The notes below the pieces were generated by a model. That model was not told the origin of the DNA. It made no database searches and was given only the letters and a program-made list of their open reading frames with translations. Shown here one piece after another: positions 32,417-40,890 of a stretch of 53,494 nt of DNA. The position numbers and the translations under genes are program-made. Each line of letters starts with the position of its first letter. The stretch's first letter is position 1. The stretch is from CAZHTS01 sp964535315 (GTDB taxonomy: Bacteria; Chloroflexota; Anaerolineae; Anaerolineales; Anaerolineaceae): contig CAZHTS010000030.1 in assembly GCA_964535315.1 (NCBI GenBank), positions 1 through 53,494 of the forward strand. The letters run 5' to 3'.

Positions 32417-35026
32417 TCAAGGGGCTCCGGCGGCTACCCGTCTCAATTGAAACGCGGCGCGCGCCACCACCTCCGCCTCCTGCCCGGCCGCCAGCGGGAT
32501 GGCGACATCCAGCGCATCGATAAAGTTCTTGTAGACCTGTTGGATCTCCCAGATGATGCGCTCGCCCCCCAGGCTCCACCATTCGCGCGGGGTGAAATAG
32601 GCCGAGACTTCAGCCTCGCTGCCACTGCGCCCATACCATTGGATTAAATGTAAATTATCGGACTGCGCCAGCCAGAGGGCCAGGTCGATCAACGCCGGAT
32701 CGCCGGTCAGCTTTGCCTTGTTACAGGCGTGCAGCATCAGTTGGAAGACCGCCTGCTGAGCCACATTGCCCAGGAAGAAATCCATCCCGCCGCTGCCCGC
32801 CCAGGTGCTGGGGAAGGCCGGCAGGGCCAGGTCACAGGCCGTATCGCCGTGGCGTTCGATCACCTCACTGGCGGTACAAAAACGCAGGCCACGCTCCTGC
32901 GCCGCCGGCACCAGACGCTCCATAAACTCAAAGATACCCGCATCGCGGTGATGGTGCTCGCCAAACGTCTCGTAATCCCAGCCCAACACGACCGCCTCGC
33001 CTGTACAGCCTGCCAGCCAGCCGGCATAATCATCCGCCAGCAGCGGCCAGCCCGCCCAGTTGCGATCCGAGAAGCGATACCCGACGTCGTCGCTAAGCTG
33101 ATAGTGGCGCGCCAGCAACGTCAGCGGGCGGCGGTTGTGACGGTATAGATACGTGGGCTGCCGCCAATCAAGCACCCAGGGGCGCCCGTCCAGGAAGGCC
33201 CCCTTGAACCCCACCTCATCCAGGGTATGATAAATTGGATCCGACATCATCAACTCGGTCGTATCGGCCACCTGCGGGCGCTCCCCCAACAAACGCTCCA
33301 GGCGATCCACGGCATACTGCATGCGCCGGGCAAAACACGGCAGATCCCACAACAACACAAAATTGTGATAGGGCTCGACTGCCGCCAGTTCCACGTTGGG
33401 ATGCGCCACCAGCTGGCGATACAACGCAAACAATTCGGGGGCCCAACGCTGTACCTGCTCCAAATAAGAGAGCGAGAAACCAATGGTCAGTTTGAAACCG
33501 CGCTCAACCAGTTGCAAGAACTGTTGCGTGGCAGGAAAATAACAACGCTCGGCGGCGCGCAAGAAATACCCACGGTCGAGGTTCTCATCGAACAGGCAGG
33601 CGGCCATCTGTTCCGGGGTGGCGTTATCTGGGATCGGCCGGGCCGGCAGACGCAAACGGCGCGGCTGGTGTACCACAGTATAAACCACCACGTCCTGCAC
33701 CGGGCGGTTAACCGGCAGCCTGTTCAACACCCCGGCCCGCACTCCCTGACGCCGGGCCGCCAGCGGCATACGTTCCAGCCACATGTCCAGGATCGTGTCC
33801 CAGGTAAAACGCGCCGCCACCCGCGGCGCCACCCAACGGATGCGCTCGGCGCGCTCGGGGTGAGCGCGCAAATTCTGAACGTGCAACACGATTTCGTCCG
33901 CATCCTCGGTCTCAGCCGTCAGGACACACTGCCCGTCCGAATAGGCCTCGCCGGTGCAGCCCGTTAATACCACCCCTCCCGCCGCCATTGCCTCCAGCCC
34001 TACCAGACCAAACGGTTCGTGTTTGCTGTTGGCCAGCACCAGATCGGCAGCCGCATAAAACGGCCGCAGCATCGCCTGCGACATGTGAAAACGCAGGTTG
34101 TACACATCCGCCGGCGGCGCAGACTGGATCAAACCCAGCGCATCCTGCCAGGTGCCCGCCTCGCCGTTGACTTCATGCACCTGCAATCCCTGCGACCGGG
34201 CACGCCCCAGCACTTCCGAGCCGTGCGGTTCGATGCCGCCGCGCCCGACCAACGCCACACGATACCCGTTGGCCTTGAGACGGGCAACCGCATCAATCGC
34301 CATCAGCCAGCATTTGGCCGGGTCGAAACGCCCGACCTTAAACAACAACAGCCGCCCTTCTCCGGTTAGCGCCTGGCGAATGGCGCCCACCGCCTGAGCA
34401 TCCACCGGTTTGAGCAATTCCGGCAGAATGCCGTTGGGCACCACCAATGGATCGACGCCGTACACGCGCATGATCTGCTTCATATAGCGGCTGACCGTCA
34501 TCAGGCTGGCGACAAAACTCAATCGCCGCCAATCGATACGATGAAAGCCCATGGTGTTATTGGCGTTCCAGAACAACACCGCATCCTGGCGCAGCCCGGC
34601 GGCGTGCAGTTGATCGCTCAGGCGGATCAACGTACTGGCCGTATGCCATTCTTCGGCCAGCACCACCAGCCGCTTGCCGCTGGCGCGGGCCGGCGCGGCA
34701 ATCTGCTCCACGATGAAATCCGGCACCGTGTCATAAAAATTGGCCAGCTTGAACTCTTCACCATCGTACACCCCCTGCAAATGATACTGGCTGATCCACT
34801 GGCACCAACGGTGCAAAATCAGACGACCCGCGCAGCATTCTTCGTATCCGGGACGATGCGGGTCGCCGATGAAAAAAAGATGAACGCAAAAGCCGCGCTC
34901 CGCCAGCGACTGGCTTAATTGCGCAACCCGTATTCCCAATCCCCCAGCGGTTGCATACACATCCGGTCCTTCAAACGACAGGACCACAAATACCGTATTC
35001 TCGGGCAGGAAACGGATAGAATTCAT
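32417..35026 (-). CDS. GT4 glycosyltransferase fused to a GH57-like hydrolase domain
   Basis: Two-domain protein of 869 residues, ATG with GAGG upstream. Residues 1-425 are a GT-B glycosyltransferase of family 4: VYATAGGLGIRVAQLSQSLA (nucleotide-sugar loop), VVPNGILPELL, LFKVGRFDPAKCW and the E-x7-E motif HEPFGLVGLEAMAAGGVV. Residues about 450-800 resemble the GH57 amylase/branching-enzyme fold: VVHQPRRLRLPARPIPDNAT, LTIGFSLSYLEQV, VEPYHNFVLLWDLPCF, MMSDPIYHTL, and GWDYETFGEHHHRDAG, the strongest GH57 marker. The fusion suggests a role in alpha-glucan synthesis or remodelling, such as glycogen, but donor and acceptor are unknown. Whether the GH57 catalytic Glu/Asp pair is intact needs alignment. 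Confidence 0.85.
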   Translation of the reverse strand: MNSIRFLPENTVFVVLSFEGPDVYATAGGLGIRVAQLSQSLAERGFCVHLFFIGDPHRPGYEECCAGRLILHRWCQWISQYHLQGVYDGEEFKLANFYDTVPDFIVEQIAAPARASGKRLVVLAEEWHTASTLIRLSDQLHAAGLRQDAVLFWNANNTMGFHRIDWRRLSFVASLMTVSRYMKQIMRVYGVDPLVVPNGILPELLKPVDAQAVGAIRQALTGEGRLLLFKVGRFDPAKCWLMAIDAVARLKANGYRVALVGRGGIEPHGSEVLGRARSQGLQVHEVNGEAGTWQDALGLIQSAPPADVYNLRFHMSQAMLRPFYAAADLVLANSKHEPFGLVGLEAMAAGGVVLTGCTGEAYSDGQCVLTAETEDADEIVLHVQNLRAHPERAERIRWVAPRVAARFTWDTILDMWLERMPLAARRQGVRAGVLNRLPVNRPVQDVVVYTVVHQPRRLRLPARPIPDNATPEQMAACLFDENLDRGYFLRAAERCYFPATQQFLQLVERGFKLTIGFSLSYLEQVQRWAPELFALYRQLVAHPNVELAAVEPYHNFVLLWDLPCFARRMQYAVDRLERLLGERPQVADTTELMMSDPIYHTLDEVGFKGAFLDGRPWVLDWRQPTYLYRHNRRPLTLLARHYQLSDDVGYRFSDRNWAGWPLLADDYAGWLAGCTGEAVVLGWDYETFGEHHHRDAGIFEFMERLVPAAQERGLRFCTASEVIERHGDTACDLALPAFPSTWAGSGGMDFFLGNVAQQAVFQLMLHACNKAKLTGDPALIDLALWLAQSDNLHLIQWYGRSGSEAEVSAYFTPREWWSLGGERIIWEIQQVYKNFIDALDVAIPLAAGQEAEVVARAAFQLRRVAAGAP

Positions 35027-35248
35027 CGGCGCACCTCATCAGAAAACTCAATACCCGATGGGGGCGATGCGAATGGTAATGAACGAGCAAATGGTGTGTT
35101 TATTAGTATAGCACGTCACGGCGTAAAAACGCCCTTTCGTTTCAAATTCGTTTCAAAACACCCTTTTGGCCTTGCAATTTCTCAACAATTCTGTCCCTGC
35201 GGGGCAAATTCAGACCGGCAAACTTGAACGCTGAGATATAATTAAACT

Positions 35249-35285
35249 GTTGGGTGTGTCGCCAGTTGGCCCAACAACACTTTTT
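35249..35285 (+). terminator. Leader hairpin before the histidine kinase gene
   Basis: TGTTGGG (35249-35255) can pair with CCCAACA (35270-35276), followed by ACACTTTTT. It lies 28 bases before the kinase ATG and could be an attenuator. A TATAAT upstream (35236-35241) supports transcription through it, but no good -35 is visible. The 286-base gap here holds nothing else that I recognise. Confidence 0.35.
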
Positions 35286-35312
35286 ATCCCACCGGGCTAA
35301 AGATCACACGCC

Positions 35313-37103
35313 ATGACTAATCCGTACGTATTCATCCTGGTCCTGACCGCCCTGCTATCGGCCGGCGTGGCGGTATTCGTCTGGCAGCGCCGGGCAGCGC
35401 CGGGCGCCATCCCCATCCTGGCCCTGTTGATCGGCGTTTCGGTCTGGTCGATGGGCTATGCGCTTGAATTGCGCAGCCGTTTCATGGAGCTGGCCATCTT
35501 CTGGGCGCAGCTCGAGTATCTGGGCATCGTCACCGTGCCGGTAAGCTGGTTTTTCTTCTCGCTGCGGTACACCGGGCGCGAACGGCTGATCATCCCGCGC
35601 AACATCTTCCTCCTGGCGCTCGAACCCGCCGCCGTCTTACTCCTGGTGTGGAGCAATCCGCTGCACCACCTGATCTGGGAATCCATCAGTTTTGTCGATG
35701 CCGGCGGCATGTGGGTGTTACAGGTCTCTTACGGCCCCGTCTTCTGGGTGCACACGCTGTATTCATACGCCCTGATTCTGACCGGCACGGTGCTGGTGTT
35801 GCGCCGGGTCATCCATCTGCCGCAAATCTACCGCGGGCAGACCGCGCTGATCATGCTGGCCACCCTGGCCCCCTGGCTGAGCAATCTGATCTGGATCACC
35901 AAGCTGACCCCCATCGATCCTACCGCCATCGCCTTTGCCATCACCGCCCTGATGCTCAGTATCGATTTATTCGGCTTCCAGCTGCTCGATATCGTCCCCG
36001 TGGCGCGCGAGGCCATCATCGAGAGCATGCAAGACGCCGTCATCGTGGTGGACATGCACAACCGCGTCATGGACGTCAACCCGGCCGCCGCTCTCATCCT
36101 CAGCATGCCGGCTCAACGCGTCATCGGCAAAGCGGTGCGGGAGGCGTTTTCGGGCTACAGTGTCATCGATCGTTATCGCGACGCCATCGAGGCCAAGGCC
36201 GAGGTGGCCATCAACCGTAACGGACAGGAAAGCTGGTACGACCTGCGTATTTCACCGCTGTACGGCCGCACCAACCGCCTGATGAAAAGCGAAAACCGTC
36301 TCACCGGGCGCGTCATCGTCCTGCGCGATATCACCATGCGCAAACGCGCCGAAGAAATGATGGCCGAAGCGCGCGACCAGGCGCTGCAGGCCAGCCTGCT
36401 CAAGAGCCAGATCATCGCCAACGTCAGCCACGAGCTGCGCACCCCGCTCAATTCCATCCTCGGTTACGCCGAGATGCTGCGCGCCGATTTCTACGGCCCA
36501 TTACAAGAAGGTCAATACGAAATCGTCGACCGCATTTTGCAAAGCACCCACCAGATGCAATTCTTTGTCAACGACCTGCTGGATCAATCGCTGATCGAGA
36601 AGGGCAAACTGGCGCTCAACCTCATTCCTTTCCCTCCCTCACAATTGATCAGCGAAATGCTCGCCATCATCGGCGATTCCGCCCGCATGAAAGGGCTGAG
36701 CCTGAACTGGTCGTTGAGCAACGAGTTGCCCACCACCATCCACGGCGACCCCAAGCGCCTGCAACAGGTGCTGGTCAACATGGTACACAACGCCATCAAA
36801 TTCACCGAAAAAGGCCGCATCGATGTCCACATTTACACCCCGGGCAAAGACCTGTGGGCCATCGATGTCATCGACACCGGCTGCGGCATCACCGCAGAAG
36901 CCCAGGCCTACATCTTTGAACCCTTCCGCCAGGCGGCCGGCGCTACACAACGCAAACACAGCGGCGCCGGGCTGGGGCTGGCGATCGTCAAACATCTTGT
37001 CACCATGATGGGTGGCACCATCACCGTCAAAAGCGAGGTCGGACACGGCAGCACCTTTACCGTAACATTGCCGGTCACACCGCCCCAGGAGAAACATTTG
37101 TGA
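35313..37103 (+). CDS. Membrane sensor histidine kinase (7TM, PAS, HisKA, HATPase)
   Basis: Sensor kinase of 596 residues. Residues 1-225 hold seven hydrophobic helices of the HisKA_7TM sensor type (VSVWSMGYALELRSRFMELA, YLGIVTVPVSWFFFSLRYTG). A PAS domain follows, residues about 235-345 (VDMHNRVMDVNPAAALILSM, VIVLRDITMRKRAEE). The phosphoacceptor is His373 in NVSHELRTPLNSILGYAEML. The ATPase domain shows HNAIKFTEKGRIDVHI, VIDTGCGIT, and GAGLGLAIVKHLVTMMGG. It autophosphorylates His373 and passes phosphate to the response regulator encoded next, whose start overlaps its stop (GTGA). The signal is unknown. Confidence 0.93.
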   Translation: MTNPYVFILVLTALLSAGVAVFVWQRRAAPGAIPILALLIGVSVWSMGYALELRSRFMELAIFWAQLEYLGIVTVPVSWFFFSLRYTGRERLIIPRNIFLLALEPAAVLLLVWSNPLHHLIWESISFVDAGGMWVLQVSYGPVFWVHTLYSYALILTGTVLVLRRVIHLPQIYRGQTALIMLATLAPWLSNLIWITKLTPIDPTAIAFAITALMLSIDLFGFQLLDIVPVAREAIIESMQDAVIVVDMHNRVMDVNPAAALILSMPAQRVIGKAVREAFSGYSVIDRYRDAIEAKAEVAINRNGQESWYDLRISPLYGRTNRLMKSENRLTGRVIVLRDITMRKRAEEMMAEARDQALQASLLKSQIIANVSHELRTPLNSILGYAEMLRADFYGPLQEGQYEIVDRILQSTHQMQFFVNDLLDQSLIEKGKLALNLIPFPPSQLISEMLAIIGDSARMKGLSLNWSLSNELPTTIHGDPKRLQQVLVNMVHNAIKFTEKGRIDVHIYTPGKDLWAIDVIDTGCGITAEAQAYIFEPFRQAAGATQRKHSGAGLGLAIVKHLVTMMGGTITVKSEVGHGSTFTVTLPVTPPQEKHL

Positions 37104-37453
37104 GCGGGGAACTGGTGTACGTCATCGAAGACGATCCCAATCTGGCCAACATCTTTGCAGGCGCCATGCAGCAGGCCGGCTATCGTCCCGAGGTCATCCT
37201 CTCTGGAGACGTAGCGCTGGAACGGCTGAGCGCCGAGAAACCGCGCCTGATATTGCTGGATTTGCACCTGCCAAAAGTCAGCGGGCCAGAAATCCTGCAC
37301 CACATCCGCAAGAACGGAGATTTCGATAACGTTCAGGTCATCATCGCCACCGCCGACCCGCTGTTGGCAGATATTTATCGCGACATGGCCGATTTCATCC
37401 TGATTAAGCCCATCAGCTTCAACCAGTTGCGCGATCTGGCCATGCGCTTGTAA
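37100..37453 (+). CDS. Single-domain response regulator
   Basis: CheY-like receiver of 117 residues with no output domain. It starts at GTG 37100, overlapping the kinase stop by four bases, after GGAG. Acidic pocket E10-D11-D12, phosphoacceptor Asp54 (LLDLHLPKVSG), Thr84 and Lys103 (ILIKPIS) are in place. Without a DNA-binding domain it must act through a protein partner or as a phosphate relay. The adjacent kinase is its likely partner. Confidence 0.93.
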   Translation: MSGELVYVIEDDPNLANIFAGAMQQAGYRPEVILSGDVALERLSAEKPRLILLDLHLPKVSGPEILHHIRKNGDFDNVQVIIATADPLLADIYRDMADFILIKPISFNQLRDLAMRL

Positions 37454-37480
37454 TACCAGTTCACCTTAACGGAGCCTACC

Positions 37481-38590
37481 ATGACCGTATTTGATACCAT
37501 CGAAAAACCGACCTTATTACTGGACGAAGAACGCACCCGCGCCAACATCCAACGCATGGCCGACAAGGCCCGCCAGCAGGGAATACACTTCCGCCCGCAC
37601 TTCAAGACGCACCAATCGACGGTCATCGGCGAATGGTTTCGCCCGTACGGCGTCAACCGTATCACCGTCTCATCGTTGGAGATGGCCGCTTATTTTGCCG
37701 CCGCCGGCTGGCAGGATATCACCATCGCCTTCCCGGTCAACCTGCGCCAGGCAACCGCTATCCAGCAGCTGGCAGAGCGCATCAACCTGGGCATCCTGGT
37801 TGAATCGCTTGACGCCGTCCATTATCTCGGCAACTATCTGACGGCAGGTGTAGACGTCTGGTTCAAGATTGATACCGGGGCACGCCGTACCGGCCTGGCC
37901 TGGGACAACACCCCGGCCGCCGCCAGCCTGGTGCGCGCCGCTCAAACGTATGCCACATTGCGGCCGCGCGGCCTGCTGACCCACGCCGGCAACACCTACG
38001 CCGCCGGAGATGCCGCCGAAGTGTGCCGCCGCTACCAACAAAGCGTCGCCAATCTCAACGCCCTGCGCGACGAGTTACACGCCAGCGGCCTGGGGCCGCT
38101 CGAAATCTCGGTCGGCGACACGCCGGGCTGCACGCTGTGCCCCGAACTGGGCCCCGTCGACGAGATTCGCCCCGGCAACTTCGTCTTTTACGACGCCGAA
38201 CAATTCTATTTTGGCACCTGCTCGGCCGCTGAGGTGTCTGTGGCTGTGGCCTGCCCGCTGGTTGCACTCCACCCCGAACGACAGCAGGCGGTCATCTACG
38301 GCGGCGCCATCCACCTTTCCAAAGATTTCTTCATGCAGGGCGACCTGCGCAATTACGGCTACGTTGCCCTGCCGCACAATCACGGCTGGAGCGATCCGCT
38401 GCCTGGGGCGTACGTGGCGGGCATGTCGCAGGAACACGGCATTTTGCACCTGGAACCCGAGCAGTTTGAACACCTGCACACCGGCGATCTGGTCTGCATC
38501 CTGCCGGCGCACTCCTGCCTGACGGTCAGCGCCATGCGCCAGTACCGCACGCTGAGCGGCGAGATCATCCCGGCCATGAACGTGCTCTGA
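37481..38590 (+). CDS. D-threonine aldolase / D-serine dehydratase-like PLP enzyme
   Basis: Fold-type III PLP enzyme (alanine-racemase-like N-terminal barrel), 369 residues, with GGAG before the ATG. The PLP lysine is K42 in HFRPHFKTHQ. Also seen are VWFKIDTGARRTGL, RGLLTHAGNTY, EISVGDTPGCT, and EIRPGNFVFYD. The C-terminal metal-binding pair is likely in LPAHSCLTVSAM (His and Cys), as in D-threonine aldolase and DSD1-type D-serine dehydratase. It would cleave or dehydrate a D-hydroxyamino acid using PLP and a divalent metal. The two families cannot be separated by eye. It lies 28 bases after the response regulator gene in the same direction. Confidence 0.85.
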   Translation: MTVFDTIEKPTLLLDEERTRANIQRMADKARQQGIHFRPHFKTHQSTVIGEWFRPYGVNRITVSSLEMAAYFAAAGWQDITIAFPVNLRQATAIQQLAERINLGILVESLDAVHYLGNYLTAGVDVWFKIDTGARRTGLAWDNTPAAASLVRAAQTYATLRPRGLLTHAGNTYAAGDAAEVCRRYQQSVANLNALRDELHASGLGPLEISVGDTPGCTLCPELGPVDEIRPGNFVFYDAEQFYFGTCSAAEVSVAVACPLVALHPERQQAVIYGGAIHLSKDFFMQGDLRNYGYVALPHNHGWSDPLPGAYVAGMSQEHGILHLEPEQFEHLHTGDLVCILPAHSCLTVSAMRQYRTLSGEIIPAMNVL

Positions 38591-38611
38591 ACGGATCGGG
38601 GCCAGACAGGC

Positions 38612-39811
38612 TCAAACCATCAACTGCAACGGCACCGGGATAAAGGTCAGGATAAACACCACCAGGGTCAGGATCGCCAGGAATCTGCGCCGCCCATCCA
38701 GCGGCGTGATCTGATCCAGCGGCTCGGCGTAATAGCGGCCGAGGAAAAAGATCAGCGCCGCCCACAACCACCAGCCGCTCCAGAAAATGCCCAGCCCGGC
38801 CAGCACCACCAGGATGACCGGGCGCAGGCGTTCGGCGCGCTGGCGGCCAAAAAGGACGTTAATCACGTGCCCGCCGTCCAACTGCCCGGCCGGGATCAGG
38901 TTGAGCGCCGTCACCAGCAGCCCGCCCCAGCCCGCCCAGGCCACCGGGCCCAACATCACGTCCGCCCCGCCCAACGGCAGCGGCCGGCCCGAGATGAAAT
39001 ACCCCACCCAGTACAAAAAAGGCGCCACGCCATGATAGGTCTGGGGAGCAGGCAAGAGCTGGCCAAAGACCAGATACTTGGCCAGCAGATAGAGCAGCGA
39101 GTTGCCCTCCAACTGTAGTGGCGCATCGGCAGACACTACCGCCGGCAGCGGCTGGATGGAGGACATGGACAGGCCGATGAGCAGCACCGGGACGGCCACC
39201 ACCAGCCCGGCCAGCGGCCCGGCCACACCGATATCCAACAGATGGTTGCGATTCTTGGGCGTACCTTTCATATTGATAAAAGCGCCCATCGTCCCAAAAG
39301 CCCCGAACGGGAAGGGGATGAAATACGGCAGGGTAACGTGCACGCCATGATGCCGCCCGACGAGGTAATGGCCGAACTCGTGCGCCCCGAGGATGGCAAA
39401 CATGCTGACCGCAAACGGCCAGCCGTTGACCAGCAGCATCGTGATCAGGCCCCAGGCATCCGCCGGCGGTTCGCCTTGCGTGCCGTACAAACCGCCCACC
39501 AGCAGCACCGACAGCAAAGAGAGCACAAACATCAACACGTTGATGCGGATATTGGAATTCTTGGGCGGCGGGGCGCTGGCGGTGACCAACACGGCGTGAC
39601 GGTCGCCGTCCCAACGGAACAGCGGCGTCAGATTGAGCGGCGCCAGCAGCGCCGCCAGTTGATCGTAAGCGGCAGCGCTGTCTTCGCTGCGCAGCCGGCC
39701 GCGATAGCGGATCCAATAAGGATCCTTTTGGCCGCCCAGCGTGATGTCTTCAATCAAAAAGATGCGCCCGACGAGCGCATCGACCTGCTGCAAATTTTGC
39801 TCGCTTTCCAT
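38612..39811 (-). CDS. Site-2 protease-like M50 metallopeptidase
   Basis: Membrane-embedded zinc protease of 399 residues, ATG with GGAG five bases upstream. The zinc motif HEFGH is at 144-148 and the third ligand Asp312 is in AGQLDGGH. Several hydrophobic helices surround them (residues about 90-110, 125-145, 198-220, 285-310, 330-395). The N-terminal 85 residues are cytosolic and resemble the FtsH-ext-like domain of chloroplast EGY-type proteases, as does NMKGTPKNRNHLLDIGVAGP. Site-2 proteases cut membrane-bound regulators in signalling. No substrate candidate is evident next to it. The tRNA-Sec gene follows upstream in the same orientation. Confidence 0.9.
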   Translation of the reverse strand: MESEQNLQQVDALVGRIFLIEDITLGGQKDPYWIRYRGRLRSEDSAAAYDQLAALLAPLNLTPLFRWDGDRHAVLVTASAPPPKNSNIRINVLMFVLSLLSVLLVGGLYGTQGEPPADAWGLITMLLVNGWPFAVSMFAILGAHEFGHYLVGRHHGVHVTLPYFIPFPFGAFGTMGAFINMKGTPKNRNHLLDIGVAGPLAGLVVAVPVLLIGLSMSSIQPLPAVVSADAPLQLEGNSLLYLLAKYLVFGQLLPAPQTYHGVAPFLYWVGYFISGRPLPLGGADVMLGPVAWAGWGGLLVTALNLIPAGQLDGGHVINVLFGRQRAERLRPVILVVLAGLGIFWSGWWLWAALIFFLGRYYAEPLDQITPLDGRRRFLAILTLVVFILTFIPVPLQLMV

Positions 39812-39844
39812 GCTCGCTCCTGCCTGCCTCGATCAATAAAAGAA

Positions 39845-39943
39845 GGCGGGAATGGATGGGAGTCGAACCCACCGCGGCCCGCAACGCGACCCGCCACCGG
39901 TTTTGAAGACCGGGAAGCCCACCGGGACCTTACCACTCCCGCC
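39845..39943 (-). tRNA. selC: tRNA-Sec (anticodon UCA)
   Basis: Selenocysteine tRNA of 99 nucleotides, longer than any standard tRNA. On the minus strand the 5' end GGCGGGAG pairs with the 3' TTCCCGCC, an 8-bp acceptor stem as in bacterial tRNA-Sec. The anticodon arm is CCGGT-CTTCAAA-ACCGG with anticodon TCA. A long GC-rich variable arm follows, then the T arm GTGGG-TTCGACT-CCCAT. CCA is not encoded. The genome therefore probably makes selenoproteins, with selA, selB and selD elsewhere; no UGA-read gene was recognised in this window. It lies 33 bases upstream of the site-2 protease start. Confidence 0.92.
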
Positions 39944-40168
39944 ATTAAGCATACCTTACAGCGGTTGGCCTGTCAACCTGAAAACAGCGCCTTGCCGCAG
40001 CGCCCCCTGACAGCGTTATCAGGCTGCTTCGCCCGATTCCTTGCCGCCAGAAGCGGCAAAAACATCCAAAACCCTTTTTCTCCGCCCTTCTATGGAAGAG
40101 CACCCGGCAGAAACCGCTGCTATCCGGCTTACAGCAGCCCTACAGATGCGTTTACCCTCACTCCTTTA
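39944..40168. other. Intergenic region between tRNA-Sec and the corrinoid operon
   Basis: About 225 bases with no coding sequence that I can support. Small hairpins are present (TTGCCGC/GCGGCAA near 40040-40060; CCTGA/TCAGG near 40006-40023). I see no riboswitch-like conserved core. The tRNA promoter should be in the first part, on the minus strand, but no clear hexamers are visible. Confidence 0.6.
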
Positions 40169-40197
40169 TTGACAACGTTGTCAAAGAAGGCTATAAT
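40169..40197 (+). promoter_or_regulatory. Consensus promoter with a LacI-type operator over the -35
   Basis: TTGACA (40169-40174), 17-base spacer, TATAAT (40192-40197): both hexamers are perfect. The -35 is also the left half of a perfect 16-bp palindrome, TTGACAACGTTGTCAA (40169-40184), with the central CG common to LacI-family operators. It should give strong, repressible transcription of the corrinoid protein and methyltransferase genes. The gene has AAAGGAG before its ATG. Confidence 0.88.
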
Positions 40198-40244
40198 TAA
40201 AATAAATCCCAACCCGTTCCCCCAGTCACAAAGGAGATCACCCC

Positions 40245-40877
40245 ATGGACGATCGCTTACAGCCCTTATATACCGCTATTCTTGAAGGTGAACACAAAAC
40301 CGTCGCCGCCCTGACCCAGCAGGCCATCGACGCCGGCATCGCCCCGGCCGCCATCCTGACCGAAGGCATGGTCTCGGCCATGAACGAGGTCGGCCGCCTC
40401 TTTGAAGAGGGCGAATACTTCGTCCCCGAAATGCTCGTCGCTGCCCGTTCGATGCAGTCCGGGCTGGGCGTGCTCAAGCCCTACCTCGCCCAGGCCGACG
40501 TCCAGCCGCTGGGCAAAATCATCGCCGGCACGGTCAAAGGCGACCTGCACGACATCGGCAAAAACCTGGTGTGTATGATGCTCGAAGGCGCCGCCTTTGA
40601 GATCGTCGACCTGGGCAGCGACGTTTCCCCCGAGAAGTTCGTCGAGGCCGTCCAGACCAGCGGCGCAAAGATCGTCGCCATGTCGGCCCTGCTGACCACT
40701 ACCATGCCCAATATGAAGGCCACCATCCAGGCCCTCGAGGCCGCCGGCGTGCGCCAGAGCGTCAAGGTCATGGTCGGCGGCGCTCCCGTCACCGAAGCCT
40801 ACGCCCGCGAGATCGGCGCCGATGGTTACGCTCCCGACGCCAGCAAGGCCGTCAGCGTGGCCAAGTCGCTCCTGTAA
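40245..40877 (+). CDS. Corrinoid (B12-binding) protein, MtbC/MtaC-like
   Basis: Cobalamin-carrying methyl-acceptor protein of 210 residues. Residues 1-85 are the helical cap domain (ILTEGMVSAMNEVGRLFEEG, YFVPEMLVAARSM). The cobalamin-binding Rossmann domain follows, with D100-x-H102-x2-G105 (KGDLHDIGKNLV) in which His102 is the lower axial cobalt ligand, then VDLGSDVSPEKFVEAV, SALLTTTMPNMK and VMVGGAPVTEAYAREIGADG. It shuttles a methyl group between a substrate-specific methyltransferase and a second one. The next gene is such a second methyltransferase; the first, substrate-specific one is not in the window. Confidence 0.93.
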   Translation: MDDRLQPLYTAILEGEHKTVAALTQQAIDAGIAPAAILTEGMVSAMNEVGRLFEEGEYFVPEMLVAARSMQSGLGVLKPYLAQADVQPLGKIIAGTVKGDLHDIGKNLVCMMLEGAAFEIVDLGSDVSPEKFVEAVQTSGAKIVAMSALLTTTMPNMKATIQALEAAGVRQSVKVMVGGAPVTEAYAREIGADGYAPDASKAVSVAKSLL

Positions 40878-40890
40878 GTCACCCGTCGTC

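Noticed and set aside
39944..40168. Cobalamin riboswitch before the corrinoid operon
   Set aside because: No B12-box-like core or long conserved fold is visible; the hairpins present are short and a consensus promoter lies after them.
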